Shown: positions 6,552-13,603 of the stretch, piece after piece
Position numbering within the stretch: the stretch's first letter is position 1
How the letters are laid out: each line of letters starts with the position of its first letter
From: Prochlorococcus sp. AG-402-O16
GTDB lineage: Bacteria > Cyanobacteriota > Cyanobacteriia > PCC-6307 > Cyanobiaceae
Assembly: GCA_003216415.1 (NCBI GenBank)
Contig: QCIY01000009.1
Location: 1-64,000 of the forward strand
DNA: 64,000 bases
Direction: 5' to 3'
Position numbers and translations under genes: made by a program
Notes under the pieces: model-generated
Database searches by the model: none
What the model saw: only the letters and a program-made list of their open reading frames with translations
Told to the model about the DNA's origin: nothing

Positions 6552-6833
6552 ATGTCTAGTTCAGTCACCTCTATTTTTACATTTAAAATTGAAAGTACTT
6601 TCGATGAATGGGCAACAATATTTGATAGTGCAGAAGCTGATAGAAGGCATTCTGAATTTCTTATTAAGCCACTATTTAGAGGTGTGAGCAAAAAAGATCC
6701 TCAAAAAGTTATTGTTATTCATCAGGCTCCAGAAGGTAATGTTCAAAAGTTTGTTGAAGCTAATGGTGATTGGATGGCAACGCATAGAGTTGATCTTTCA
6801 ACCATGGAAGAGTCTTCTTGGACTTATGCATAA
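6552..6833 (+). CDS. DUF3764 family protein
   Basis: This 93-residue soluble protein begins MSSSVTSIFTFKIESTFDEW. The pattern TFDEWATIFDSAEADRRHSE ... KPLFRGVSKKDPQKVIVIHQ ... GDWMATHRVD resembles the marine picocyanobacterial DUF3764 family, likely a dimeric ferredoxin-like barrel. I used the ATG at 6552, just after the promoter; an in-frame upstream start at 6504 would place the promoter inside the gene. No reaction is known. Confidence 0.65.
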   Translation: MSSSVTSIFTFKIESTFDEWATIFDSAEADRRHSEFLIKPLFRGVSKKDPQKVIVIHQAPEGNVQKFVEANGDWMATHRVDLSTMEESSWTYA

Positions 6834-6860
6834 TCATAGAAAACTTATTGAGATTAAGAA

Positions 6861-7100
6861 ATGAAACGTGGAATTTTCTACATCCCTTTAATCATTTTCA
6901 TTTGGGGTTGTTCCAAGACTTCAATGCCAGATTCGATCTCAGTTTCAGAAACCCAAAGACAGAGAGAAGTTTGTCTAGATTGGTATGGCTACAGAATTGA
7001 TACCAAAAAGGCAATTAATGATTTAAATCTCAAAATTGAAACCGAATCAGAATTGATGACTTATTGTGATTTCTTTAAAAATGTAGCTGATACAAAATAG
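6861..7100 (+). CDS. Small lipoprotein
   Basis: This 79-residue protein has a signal peptide ending in a lipobox-like FIWGCSK (Cys17), so the mature part should be lipid anchored. The mature domain has two further cysteines (VCLDW and TYCDF) that could form a disulfide. It follows the DUF3764 gene by 27 bp on the same strand. The family is unrecognised. Confidence 0.6.
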   Translation: MKRGIFYIPLIIFIWGCSKTSMPDSISVSETQRQREVCLDWYGYRIDTKKAINDLNLKIETESELMTYCDFFKNVADTK

Positions 7101-7124
7101 TAAAGATTCAATATTTGGAATATG

Positions 7125-7319
7125 TTATTTTATTTCTAACTTATCCGCCTTCCTCAATATTTGATTCTTCAAAAAAACAAGCGCATCTAATTTTTCTTCT
7201 TTTTCTTCAATATTTACAAATTTCATTTCTGCAATTTCAATAATTGCTTTATTAACATATTTAAGCTGTTTCTTAATAACTCTTTTTGGTTTTTTAATTG
7301 ATTCCATTTGAATTATCAT
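7125..7319 (-). CDS. Small charged helical protein
   Basis: This is a 64-residue lysine/glutamate-rich protein, predicted largely helical (KKQLKYVNKAIIEIAEMKF..., EEKEEKLDALVFLKNQIL). There is no signal peptide. The start could be ATG at 7319 or the in-frame internal Met5. The function is unknown. Confidence 0.5.
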   Translation of the reverse strand: MIIQMESIKKPKRVIKKQLKYVNKAIIEIAEMKFVNIEEKEEKLDALVFLKNQILRKADKLEIK

Positions 7320-7374
7320 TTTCTTTATATTGCCTCTATTTTCTTTAAATGCAATTCCCTCACTTCAAAAACTT

Positions 7375-7695
7375 CTAATTATTGAATTTATAATTTGTTT
7401 TTACAGTTTTAATTATTGAATCTTGTGGTTCTTCACTGGGAAAACAATTAATTGTTCTATATTTTCCTCCTTTCTTATCAGTTTCTGCAACTATAAATTC
7501 CACATACTTACCTATTTCATCTATTAAATCCCTCACTTCTGTATTTATTATCTCTTCATTTTTATTTTCGATAATACGAGATTTTCCACCACAACTAATT
7601 AATGCGTTATCTTTAGTAATCAAAAAATCATTATCACTACTGCATGAGTTTAGAAATGATATAGAAAATACTAATAAAAGAATTTTTTTCATCAT
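7375..7695 (-). CDS. Lipoprotein, hypothetical
   Basis: This 106-residue protein has a textbook lipoprotein signal: a basic MMKK, a hydrophobic run ILLLVFSISF and the lipobox LNSC with Cys18. The mature portion (SSDNDFLITKDNALISCGGK...) has two more cysteines and looks like a small periplasmic domain. The first or second Met may be the start. Confidence 0.6.
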   Translation of the reverse strand: MMKKILLLVFSISFLNSCSSDNDFLITKDNALISCGGKSRIIENKNEEIINTEVRDLIDEIGKYVEFIVAETDKKGGKYRTINCFPSEEPQDSIIKTVKTNYKFNN

Positions 7696-7755
7696 TAAAA
7701 GTTGTAATACATAATTAACTTATAAGGCAGATTTATTAAGTAGCAATTAAATAAT

Positions 7756-8133
7756 TTAATAGCAAAGCACACTATCTGCTTTAATTGATTCTTCAACTAG
7801 AACATCTGGCATAACAAACTCTGCTGTATATCCATCTAGAAGCTTCTCATCGAACCCCCTAGATTTAGCAGACATTCCTGAGACATATATGGTAACTTTT
7901 GAATTCTTTAAGTTTTGAAGATGTTCATATAGATCTCCAGTACCTTGACCAACTATTTCACCAGCTTTTTTACAATTTAATATTTGTACTCCGTCTCCTG
8001 CTAGAAAAAGAGTTACTTTATGATCGTTTTTTTCTGCAGTAAGGGCAACCAATAAACCTAAAGTTACTTTATTTTTGTATTCTAAACCGCTGTGAATATG
8101 AACTAAAACTGTATTGTCGGTAATAATAGACAT
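7756..8133 (-). CDS. DsrE family protein
   Basis: This 125-residue protein has the DsrE/DsrF-like alpha/beta layout: VLVHIHSGLEYKNKVTLGLL, KVTLFLAGDGVQIL, a loop with GTGDLYEHLQNLK, then VTIYVSGMSAKSRG and a C-terminal strand. The family includes sulfur-relay and other small proteins. No conserved catalytic cysteine at the usual TusD/DsrE site is obvious, so a sulfur-transfer role is not assured. It lies alone on the minus strand. Confidence 0.7.
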   Translation of the reverse strand: MSIITDNTVLVHIHSGLEYKNKVTLGLLVALTAEKNDHKVTLFLAGDGVQILNCKKAGEIVGQGTGDLYEHLQNLKNSKVTIYVSGMSAKSRGFDEKLLDGYTAEFVMPDVLVEESIKADSVLCY

Positions 8134-8280
8134 TTAATCCTCCCTAAATTTTGTTTTTATATCCTAAATAAAATCTATTTTCATTAGCTGTTTTTTTATG
8201 AAACGCTTACTACTTTCATAGCTAAAAGCTAGGCATTGATTGTGGATCTACATTAGATAGTAAACAATCTTCTTTTTTTA

Positions 8281-8469
8281 ATGAGAAACAAATATAAAAG
8301 ATCAGTTTTTTTTAATATGTCTGATGACCTTTTCTATCGAATGTCATTAATAGGATTTTTAGTTATTTTTAGCTCAATGGTATTTTTCCTAACCAAATAT
8401 AGAGAGAAAAAAGATAATACTATTACTCAGACTTCTAAAACTGAACTAATTAAATTTTTAAAGCTTTAA
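8281..8469 (+). CDS. Small membrane protein
   Basis: This 62-residue protein has one hydrophobic segment (MSLIGFLVIFSSMVFFLTKY) between a basic N-terminus and a charged, threonine-rich tail. Its TAA overlaps the next ATG by one base, so it is probably translated together with the following membrane protein. Confidence 0.55.
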   Translation: MRNKYKRSVFFNMSDDLFYRMSLIGFLVIFSSMVFFLTKYREKKDNTITQTSKTELIKFLKL

Positions 8470-8822
8470 TGAAACGATTTATAATTGCGCCGTTATTTGC
8501 TTTATCTAGATTTTTTATAAATACCTACGGAATATTATTAAAGTTTTTTCTTCAATTAAATGGAGGTTATTGGTCAAGAATTGGTTTATCCGAAAATATT
8601 ACAGAGGAAAGAATTAAAAAAAGAAGATTATATATCTTGCCTTTTTATATTCTTCTTGCTTTATTGTTTGGATTACTATCTGCTCTATATTGGTATTTTA
8701 TTATTCTCCATGTACCACTTTCAATAGAAAGATATTTAAGTCCATTGAATAACAATATTGCTTTAATAATTGCTTTTGCTACTTTCTTTGGTTGGCTTTA
8801 TATTCTTTTAAAAACAAAATAA
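8469..8822 (+). CDS. Membrane protein, 117 residues
   Basis: There is an N-terminal hydrophobic/amphipathic region (FIIAPLFALSRFFINTYGIL), then a charged stretch with SENITEERIKKRRLY and two clear transmembrane helices (LPFYILLALLFGLLSALYW and NIALIIAFATFFGWLYILL). I do not recognise a family. It is coupled to the upstream small membrane gene. Confidence 0.55.
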   Translation: MKRFIIAPLFALSRFFINTYGILLKFFLQLNGGYWSRIGLSENITEERIKKRRLYILPFYILLALLFGLLSALYWYFIILHVPLSIERYLSPLNNNIALIIAFATFFGWLYILLKTK

Positions 8823-8901
8823 ATAAAATGCTTACTAAGAGATGATGTGGTACGAGGATTAAAGATTTAATTAATCATGATTAAATCAATCTTAAGGATT
8901 C

Positions 8902-9078
8902 ATGCAAAATATCTGAGACCGATTACTTTATTTGTACGACAGTTCTGGTGATCGACTCGACCAAGGTTGACCAACTAGATCTTCACTAATACATGGTCTT
9001 CAACAACATGGTAAATTAACTTATCTAACCTTTACGGAAAGAAAGTTAAGTGATCAGGAATTAAACTTTCGGGATTAA
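8902..9078 (+). pseudogene. Small gene interrupted by two TGA codons
   Basis: One frame from ATG at 8902 to TAA at 9078 (59 codons) is broken only by TGA at 8914-8916 and 8968-8970. Between them the codons read DRLLYLYDSSGDRLDQG, and after them PTRSSLIHGLQQHGKLTYL, then TFTERKLSDQELNFRD, which looks like a genuine soluble protein. Both TGAs fit former TGG (Trp) codons. The simplest reading is a recently inactivated gene; the family is unknown. Confidence 0.55.
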
Positions 9079-9211
9079 TTCTGAAATATCTTAAAAATAA
9101 AGTAGTTTGTAAAGCATGAAGAAGTGAGTAATCATTTTTACTTCCAAAACTAATTTCTAAGAAAATTCTTAATCTGATTATCAAATAGATCTCCTATCTG
9201 TCGTCACCAAT

Positions 9212-9239
9212 AAAAAAGACCTCTAATAAGGTCTTTTTT
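9212..9239 (+). terminator. Bidirectional-type terminator hairpin
   Basis: AAAAAAGACC and GGTCTTTTTT pair around a short TCTAATAA loop. The A-run before and T-run after allow termination in both directions. It lies between the pseudogene at 8902 and the minus-strand pair at 9292-9610. The rest of 8823-9291 shows no other feature. Confidence 0.75.
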
Positions 9240-9291
9240 TATATCTTAAATTTTATTGATTGACAGTTAATCCACAAATACCTAAATATTT

Positions 9292-9423
9292 TTATCTCCT
9301 TCTATCGCGATCAGTTAATGCTTTTTCAAAAGTAGAAAAGAAAGTATGAATGCTATTCAATGCAACCAACAGAAGAACTACTGATCTTCCACGTTGATTT
9401 AATTGAAGTAATCTTTGAGTCAT
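9292..9423 (-). CDS. 43-residue basic peptide
   Basis: MTQRLLQLNQRGRSVVLLLV... is followed by ALNSIHTFFSTFEKALTDRD and a run of arginines. The centre is hydrophobic enough for membrane association. It starts 4 bases after the stop of the upstream 60-codon gene, so the two are an operon. It also ends shortly before the terminator at 9212-9239. Confidence 0.5.
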   Translation of the reverse strand: MTQRLLQLNQRGRSVVLLLVALNSIHTFFSTFEKALTDRDRRR

Positions 9424-9427
9424 ACTC

Positions 9428-9610
9428 TTAATAATCTTCGTTGTAATCTGATGGACTACCAGTTAAAGAACAAACAACTGATTCCTCTTTTTTCATTTCT
9501 TTTATTTGCACTATTGGTCTGCCCATTTTCTTTAAAACATTTATATCTTCTTTAGTCTGACAGCGAGCAATTATGTTTCCTTTTTGATCAAAGCAACTGT
9601 AATAATTCAT
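9428..9610 (-). CDS. Small soluble hypothetical protein
   Basis: This 60-residue protein begins MNYYSCFDQKGNIIARCQTK; the middle KEDINVLKKMGRPIVQIKEM and C-terminus SLTGSPSDYNEDY suggest a compact domain. It has three cysteines. The product is unknown; it is the first gene of a two-gene minus-strand unit. Confidence 0.55.
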   Translation of the reverse strand: MNYYSCFDQKGNIIARCQTKEDINVLKKMGRPIVQIKEMKKEESVVCSLTGSPSDYNEDY

Positions 9611-9734
9611 TTTATTAAATGCAATTTAAAGTATATGGTTGATTTCAGTTGAAGCAACGCAACCGACTCATGACAACCATATTATTAATCTAGGTCAGCC
9701 ATAGATATAAATAGCTAAAAAAACGTACCTCTTT

Positions 9735-9812
9735 CCGTACCTAAATGTTCCTCAAACCGCACACATTAGATACGCATTGTTTTGTTCAAATCAATTAGAA
9801 CATATATGAAGT
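9735..9812 (+). promoter_or_regulatory. Third copy of the conserved leader
   Basis: CCGTAC, TGTTCCTC, AACCGCACACATT and TTCAAATCAATTAGAACA occur in the same order and spacing as in the leaders at 5572 and 16476. The gene that follows is different, and here the reading frame through the leader ends at TGA 9808. This favours a regulatory leader or promoter module over a conserved N-terminal peptide. Confidence 0.5.
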
Positions 9813-9838
9813 TTAGAATAATTTACGAAGGAGAATTT

Positions 9839-9979
9839 ATGAGTGGAGATTTTGAAACTCTTGAAATTAATCAACCAAAAATTACATATCTAAAACCAGA
9901 AGACAATACAGAATGGTTAGACGAATTAATTAATAATATCGAGGACATGAATAACAAGATATCAAAAGATTCTTTGTAA
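9839..9979 (+). CDS. 46-residue acidic protein
   Basis: The ATG at 9839 follows a clear GAAGGAG ribosome-binding site. The product MSGDFETLEINQPKITYLKP... is acidic and soluble, with a C-terminal helix (EWLDELINNIEDMNNKISK). No cysteines or membrane segments are present. It uses the shared leader at 9735 and is followed by a terminator at 9992. Confidence 0.65.
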   Translation: MSGDFETLEINQPKITYLKPEDNTEWLDELINNIEDMNNKISKDSL

Positions 9980-9991
9980 TTAAATAAAAAA

Positions 9992-10012
9992 GGGGTTGAA
10001 AACTTCAACCCC
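9992..10012. terminator. Terminator between convergent small genes
   Basis: A perfect 9-bp stem GGGGTTGAA/TTCAACCCC with a 3-base loop is flanked by A-rich and T-poor sequence. It can serve the gene ending at 9979 and perhaps the hli gene ending at 10042 on the other strand. Confidence 0.65.
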
Positions 10013-10041
10013 ACCAAAAAACTTAAATAATATTTTTTTGT

Positions 10042-10170
10042 CTAGAAAATACCTGGAACAATTTGACCTGTAAAATAGTAAGCCCCTATTAGAGCAAACA
10101 TTCCAAGCATTGCAGCTTTACCGTTAAGCTTTTCAGCTTTCTCAGTCATGAATTTTTTAGCGAATTCCAT
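10042..10170 (-). CDS. hli: High-light-inducible protein (Hli)
   Basis: This 42-residue protein has a short basic start, the chlorophyll-binding helix motif EKLNGKAAMLGMFALIGAYY and the ending TGQIVPGIF typical of multi-copy Prochlorococcus and cyanophage Hli proteins. The usual NGR is NGK here. Such proteins bind chlorophyll and carotenoid and protect photosystems under light and nutrient stress, with one thylakoid membrane helix. It stands alone, apart from the cluster at 13.9-14.7 kb. Confidence 0.9.
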   Translation of the reverse strand: MEFAKKFMTEKAEKLNGKAAMLGMFALIGAYYFTGQIVPGIF

Positions 10171-10336
10171 AATTATGTGAAATAGATTGATATTTACAAT
10201 TTAATTATTCCTAATAGGTAATTGATGTAGTGTTTCCTACCTAAATCACATTTTTTCGAAGAATTTTATTTTTAATTTATTTTTCATTAATAATAATAGA
10301 AATTTAAGAAAGAAACTTTTTTACTAGATCTTTAGT

Positions 10337-10579
10337 TTGAAGAAGAAGCAATTCAAAAAAGAATTTAAATTTTGTATTCAAGGTAACCGCTTTTTTGTGA
10401 GCATTATTCAAAATAAGAATCCGACTATTTTTTTTATGCAAAAAGATTTAGATGAAAATTCTTATGAAAAAAGAATTGAAAATATAGAGAAAGGAAAATC
10501 TTATTTAAAAAGTAATGGATTTTTTAGATCAAAATCTAACCTATTCGAAGACATACAAAAATTCATCTATAAAAGGTAA
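10337..10579 (+). CDS. Small basic hypothetical protein (TTG start)
   Basis: This 80-residue, lysine-rich soluble protein (MKKKQFKKEFKFCIQGNRFF...) starts at TTG 10337; no in-frame ATG lies close by. KNPTIFFMQKDLDENSYEKR and GKSYLKSNGFF look like a small alpha/beta domain. No family is recognised. Confidence 0.45.
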   Translation: MKKKQFKKEFKFCIQGNRFFVSIIQNKNPTIFFMQKDLDENSYEKRIENIEKGKSYLKSNGFFRSKSNLFEDIQKFIYKR

Positions 10580-10690
10580 TTAAAAAAATTTTATTTTTGA
10601 TTAATTAAATCTCTCCACAAGCAAGCCATCACATAAAAGAAAGAAAGACTTGAAAAAGATAGTAGAAAAAAGAATGGGTCAATTTTATAA

Positions 10691-10795
10691 CTAGATTATT
10701 CCTAATGATCCTGCAGTAAAACCAACAGCAGTAAAGAACGCGAACTCAATTAAATCTCTTGGGGCAGAGTTCATGAATAAACTTATTTGATTCAT
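10691..10795 (-). CDS. 34-residue membrane peptide, paralogue of the ORF at 14127
   Basis: MNQISLFMNSAPRDLIEFAF... ends TAVGFTAGSLGII. The ORF at 14127-14246 has the matching pattern SAKDLLEFGFFFTVGITAGK. The conserved core is D-L-[IL]-E-F-x-F-F-[TA]-x-V-G-[FI]-T-A-G. Each lies next to hli genes or other small membrane genes, which suggests a role in the same stress-related set; that is inference. Confidence 0.6.
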   Translation of the reverse strand: MNQISLFMNSAPRDLIEFAFFTAVGFTAGSLGII

Positions 10796-10799
10796 AACC

Positions 10800-10994
10800 T
10801 TAAGACTTGAGAGAATCTCTTAAATCAAACTTTTCAGCTTTTTCAATTTGACACTCAGTATCATCTTCGGCGCATTTGATTTCGGCTTTTTTGTTCATAT
10901 GGCTACTACAACCCCCTGCTATAACTGGCAAACCGGTTGTAGCTGTAAAACCAGTTAAACATGCAAAGGCGATATAAGGAAAAAGTCTTTTCAT
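10800..10994 (-). CDS. Small exported cysteine-rich protein
   Basis: This 64-residue protein has an N-terminal hydrophobic signal (RLFPYIAFACLTGFTATTGL), a possible lipobox-like AGGC at residues 26-29, and then a polar part with KCAEDDTECQIEKAE. It starts the unit with the 34-codon gene 4 bases downstream. The product may be secreted or lipid anchored; the function is unknown. Confidence 0.5.
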   Translation of the reverse strand: MKRLFPYIAFACLTGFTATTGLPVIAGGCSSHMNKKAEIKCAEDDTECQIEKAEKFDLRDSLKS

Positions 10995-11109
10995 TTAATT
11001 ATTACATTATGTAAACTCATTATGTTACATAAAGAGCTCAACTGTGAGTAGCTGATAATTTGACAGAAATTTATCCAGTCATCTTTACAATTTAGTACGA
11101 TCACGTGAA

Positions 11110-11362
11110 CCCCATACCCACTATCACTTTCCTAAATAGGGACTTTGATGGATAATGAATTTATACTGAACGAGTTATTCCAACTTCATTGGAACCCGAA
11201 ATTATCGCCGATAACCCATAGTAAAACAGGAACCTAGCTACTAGCTAATAAAAAGAGCGCAAGATACATTTTGCTTGTCATAGCAGGGGTTTTATTTTTT
11301 ACAAGAAATTCCATTCGAACCTGATTCGAACTTTTTCATTGATTAAAAGTCTATCTAAAAAA
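11110..11362. repeat. Dispersed repeat, degenerate copy of the EVE gene 5' region (copy 1)
   Basis: It begins with TTTCCTAAATAGGGACTTTG and ATGGATAATGA, as at 13090 and 18573. It contains a decayed match to the EVE gene start (TAGCTAATAAAAAGAG against TGGCTAATGAAAAGTG). It ends with a tail shared with copy 2 (GGGGTTTTATTTTTTA..., TTCGAACTTTTT...). No intact ORF is present. It fills most of the 417-bp gap 10995-11411. Confidence 0.65.
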
Positions 11363-11411
11363 TATGGAGGGGGGTAAAATACTCCTTTTTTTTTTAACTT
11401 TTTCCTTCTCG

Positions 11412-11630
11412 TTATTCTGCTTCTTCTTTAAATACAGTTGCATTTAACTCTTCCGATTTTACTTCCTCTTCTTTTACTTCAACTACTTTTACCTTTGGAT
11501 GTTCCGTTTTAACTTCAACTACTTTTGATGTTATAGATTGAAACTTTCCCTTAATAAAATTTACTATAAAGATTAATATTGGAACATGGGCTAGACCACC
11601 CATTATCACTTTAGTTTCTGAATAAGCCAT
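11412..11630 (-). CDS. Membrane-anchored protein with acidic/basic repeat tail
   Basis: This 72-residue protein has one N-terminal transmembrane helix (GGLAHVPILIFIVNFIKGK). A low-complexity tail follows, in which VVEVK and similar units repeat (SKVVEVKTEHPKVK, VVEVKEEEVKSEEL). The tail is highly charged and probably extended. It is likely a conserved type of picocyanobacterial peptide; the role is unknown. Confidence 0.6.
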   Translation of the reverse strand: MAYSETKVIMGGLAHVPILIFIVNFIKGKFQSITSKVVEVKTEHPKVKVVEVKEEEVKSEELNATVFKEEAE

Positions 11631-11772
11631 TTAATAGTTAAAATAACTGAGATATTTAAGCATAAATTTAATTTTTAAACTCCTTTTATTAAGCCAATAA
11701 AACATTAGTAATCATTTCTTGATTTGTAGATCAATAATCTTGCTATTAATTGAGTAGAGACTTTTTTATTAA

Positions 11773-11862
11773 ATGCCATTAGACATATTTCTTATGAACA
11801 TGTGTGTTTTAGTTATAGCTTTGCTTATCAGAAGAGAAATCAAACTTAAAAAAGCGAGATAG
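11773..11862 (+). CDS. 29-residue membrane peptide, paralogue of the ORF at 2265
   Basis: MPLDIFLMNMCVLVIALL followed by a tail ending REIKLKKAR is nearly identical in pattern to the minus-strand ORF at 2265-2354. The single helix plus basic tail would give an N-out, C-in topology. A second membrane peptide follows 4 bases downstream. Confidence 0.6.
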   Translation: MPLDIFLMNMCVLVIALLIRREIKLKKAR

Positions 11863-11865
11863 ATT

Positions 11866-11985
11866 ATGAAGACACAAATTTTTAAAGAGCAGTACATTCC
11901 AAATGTCCATGCTATTACTCTTTTACTAATGCTTCTTCTATGTCTGTGGTTACCTCTAGCACTCAGATTCTTATTAATAATTTAG
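11866..11985 (+). CDS. 39-residue membrane peptide
   Basis: MKTQIFKEQYIPNVHAITLL... continues as a leucine-rich helix ending LRFLLII. It follows the 29-codon gene by 3 bases, so they form a two-gene unit of one-helix proteins. The function is unknown. Confidence 0.5.
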   Translation: MKTQIFKEQYIPNVHAITLLLMLLLCLWLPLALRFLLII

Positions 11986-12446
11986 TCGAACAAATTAGTT
12001 AATATTATTACCAATAAACTAAGCTATATCAATATTTTATCCGAACTTTTACAGACTAAATAAATAACCGAAATTGAGTTCGGTTCGAAGTAAGGAAACA
12101 CTTAAATATTAAACTCTGTGGTAAATAGTCTTAAATGACAAAGACAAAAAACATGAGAGCGAAGTTCAGCAGCAAGCTAAGTGTCTTGGAAGTAATCTTC
12201 ATTAATTAAAAAGGTTTTTGTACTCGTGTGTAGGAGTGCGGGGTTAACCTTAAAACCGCTAGGCTCAAGTCCTTACAAAAAGGACAAGTCCTTAGACCAC
12301 TTATACCGATAAAATATATTCATGACAAGTTTAGGTAACTAGATTTAGCGAACCTATAAGTTTGCTATTTATCTAAGTATTTTTACTTATATGTTGAGTT
12401 GAAGACTTTAAATAATAAATGTTTGTTTTTGATTTATATATTAACT
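11986..12446. other. Intergenic stretch with a possible 23-codon ORF and GC-richer core
   Basis: No certain gene is present. On the minus strand 12202-12131 encodes MKITSKTLSLLLNFALMFF..., a single hydrophobic helix. The plus strand of the same DNA has a 24-codon ORF (MTKTKNMRAKFSSK...). From about 12225 to 12320 the sequence is less AT-rich and has a short GTCCTTACAAAAAGGAC hairpin plus a repeated AAGTCCTTA. An unannotated small RNA is possible. Confidence 0.35.
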
Positions 12447-12602
12447 ATGGACAAAGAGCATTTAATTGATTTAATATCTAGCAGCATTATTTCTGAGATT
12501 AAAGATCTCGAAATTAATGAGGAAAAATTTATTGAAAATAATTATTTAAATAATCTGAATTTAAATCAGCTTAGAATAATTTCTAAAGAATTTATTTTAT
12601 AA
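12447..12602 (+). CDS. Small helical hypothetical protein
   Basis: This 51-residue protein starts at ATG 12447 (MDKEHLIDLISSSIISEIKD...). It is leucine- and asparagine-rich, with a C-terminal NQLRIISKEF. A longer in-frame start at 12399 would add 16 hydrophobic residues. It is predicted to be all helical; the family is unrecognised. Confidence 0.5.
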   Translation: MDKEHLIDLISSSIISEIKDLEINEEKFIENNYLNNLNLNQLRIISKEFIL

Positions 12603-12682
12603 TTTTAATTGAATATTGATTTAAATATAATGAGATTATCTTTACTATCATTTGAATTTTACTAAGTTAATACCTTTTTTAT

Positions 12683-12868
12683 ATGAATGATTCAGAAGAA
12701 TTTAAACCTAGCCTTAAACAAATAAATGAGGATATCAGACCGACATGGGAAGATATCAAAAAACAATCAGAAGTTTTAGTTAACAAACTTGGTTGTCCTA
12801 GATCATTTGTAGGAGGGATGCTTCATGCAATAGCAAGCGACTTCTCTGATATGAAAACTTGGGAATAA
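12683..12868 (+). CDS. Small soluble hypothetical protein
   Basis: This 61-residue protein begins MNDSEEFKPSLKQINEDIRP and contains LVNKLGCPRSFVGGMLHAIA. Its composition is like that of a folded helical domain. Its stop directly abuts the ATG of the next ORF, so the two are probably co-translated. The function is unknown. Confidence 0.6.
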   Translation: MNDSEEFKPSLKQINEDIRPTWEDIKKQSEVLVNKLGCPRSFVGGMLHAIASDFSDMKTWE

Positions 12869-13018
12869 ATGAAGAACTTATTACTTGCACCACTTTTCAA
12901 ACTATTCAACAAAAGTACTTTCCTCTCATCACTAAATCAAAACTCGTGCCCTGTTTTAAATGCTGAAGACATAAAAAAGGAAGAACAGAAAGAAGCTATT
13001 GAAAGGTTGTACCCATAA
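12869..13018 (+). CDS. Small hypothetical protein
   Basis: A 49-codon frame begins MKNLLLAPLFKLFNKSTFLS, amphipathic to hydrophobic, and ends in a charged helix KKEEQKEAIERLYP. The ATG follows the preceding TAA with no gap. It may be membrane associated; the family is unknown. Confidence 0.45.
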   Translation: MKNLLLAPLFKLFNKSTFLSSLNQNSCPVLNAEDIKKEEQKEAIERLYP

Positions 13019-13072
13019 ACTTTTAAACAGAAATTTATCAGATTATGTATACGATGTAGCCCGCTCGCCTGC

Positions 13073-13328
13073 ACCCCCATGCCCCAATAACTTTCCTAAA
13101 TAGGGCCTTTGATGGATAATGATTTTTAAAGGCAAATCTTATATTTCATTCACAATCCATTCACGATTTGCAACTTTCTCATAATCTATTGGTATGACTG
13201 AAATAATTTCTGGCTAATGAAGAGTGAATCTGATTCATTTATCCAGTCATAGAATGGGTTTTATTTTTTATCAAAAATTCTATTCCAATCTCATTCGAAC
13301 TTTTTATTGATTGATAGTCGATCTAAAA
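13073..13328. repeat. Dispersed repeat carrying an EVE gene 5' fragment (copy 2)
   Basis: It starts like copy 1 (TTTCCTAAATAGGGCCTTTG, ATGGATAATGA). It then aligns along about 165 bp to the promoter and first codons of the EVE gene at 18557-18724, including TGGCTAATGAAGAGTGAATC. The gene-like part begins at ATG 13194, but one missing base shifts the frame and a stop follows at once. The tail after GTCATAG is shared with copy 1 and ends in the AGTCGATCTAAA element. Confidence 0.75.
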
Positions 13329-13465
13329 TGATGAAATCTTTGATCGTCAACATCCGCCATTAAATCATATTCTTTTAATTTTTTTGTAATCCCCTTATAT
13401 TCAATATCATTTATTAAATAAGCTAAATATTTTTCTAAAAAATTTATATTGATTTTTAGGTTCAT
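13304..13465 (-). CDS. 53-residue hypothetical protein
   Basis: MNLKININFLEKYLAYLIND... continues through YKGITKKLKEYDLMADVDDQ to a C-terminus whose last codons lie inside the shared tail of repeat copy 2. The charged helical pattern looks coding. Its 3' end may have been created by insertion of the repeat. Confidence 0.45.
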   Translation of the reverse strand: MNLKININFLEKYLAYLINDIEYKGITKKLKEYDLMADVDDQRFHHFRSTINQ

Positions 13466-13603
13466 TAATATCCTTTATTTATTAATAGCTAATAATTCAC
13501 GTTCTAACTTTTTTTAATGAACACACTCATCACAGATAGAGAACAAAAAAAGCTCACTTATATCCCTAAAAGCAAGCTCTCATGAAGATTTAATTTTAAA
13601 TAT

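Noticed and set aside
8902-9078. UGA read as tryptophan in the small gene
   Set aside because: All core genes in the window use TGA as a normal stop, so recoding in one short ORF is much less likely than pseudogenisation.
12225-12320. Possible tRNA in the GC-richer spacer
   Set aside because: GGCTCAAGTCC looks slightly like a T-arm, but no matching acceptor stem, anticodon arm or D-arm can be drawn at the right distances.
13517-13585. 22-codon plus-strand ORF MNTLITDREQKKLTYIPKSK
   Set aside because: No supporting context; it lies in a spacer opposite to the flanking minus-strand genes.
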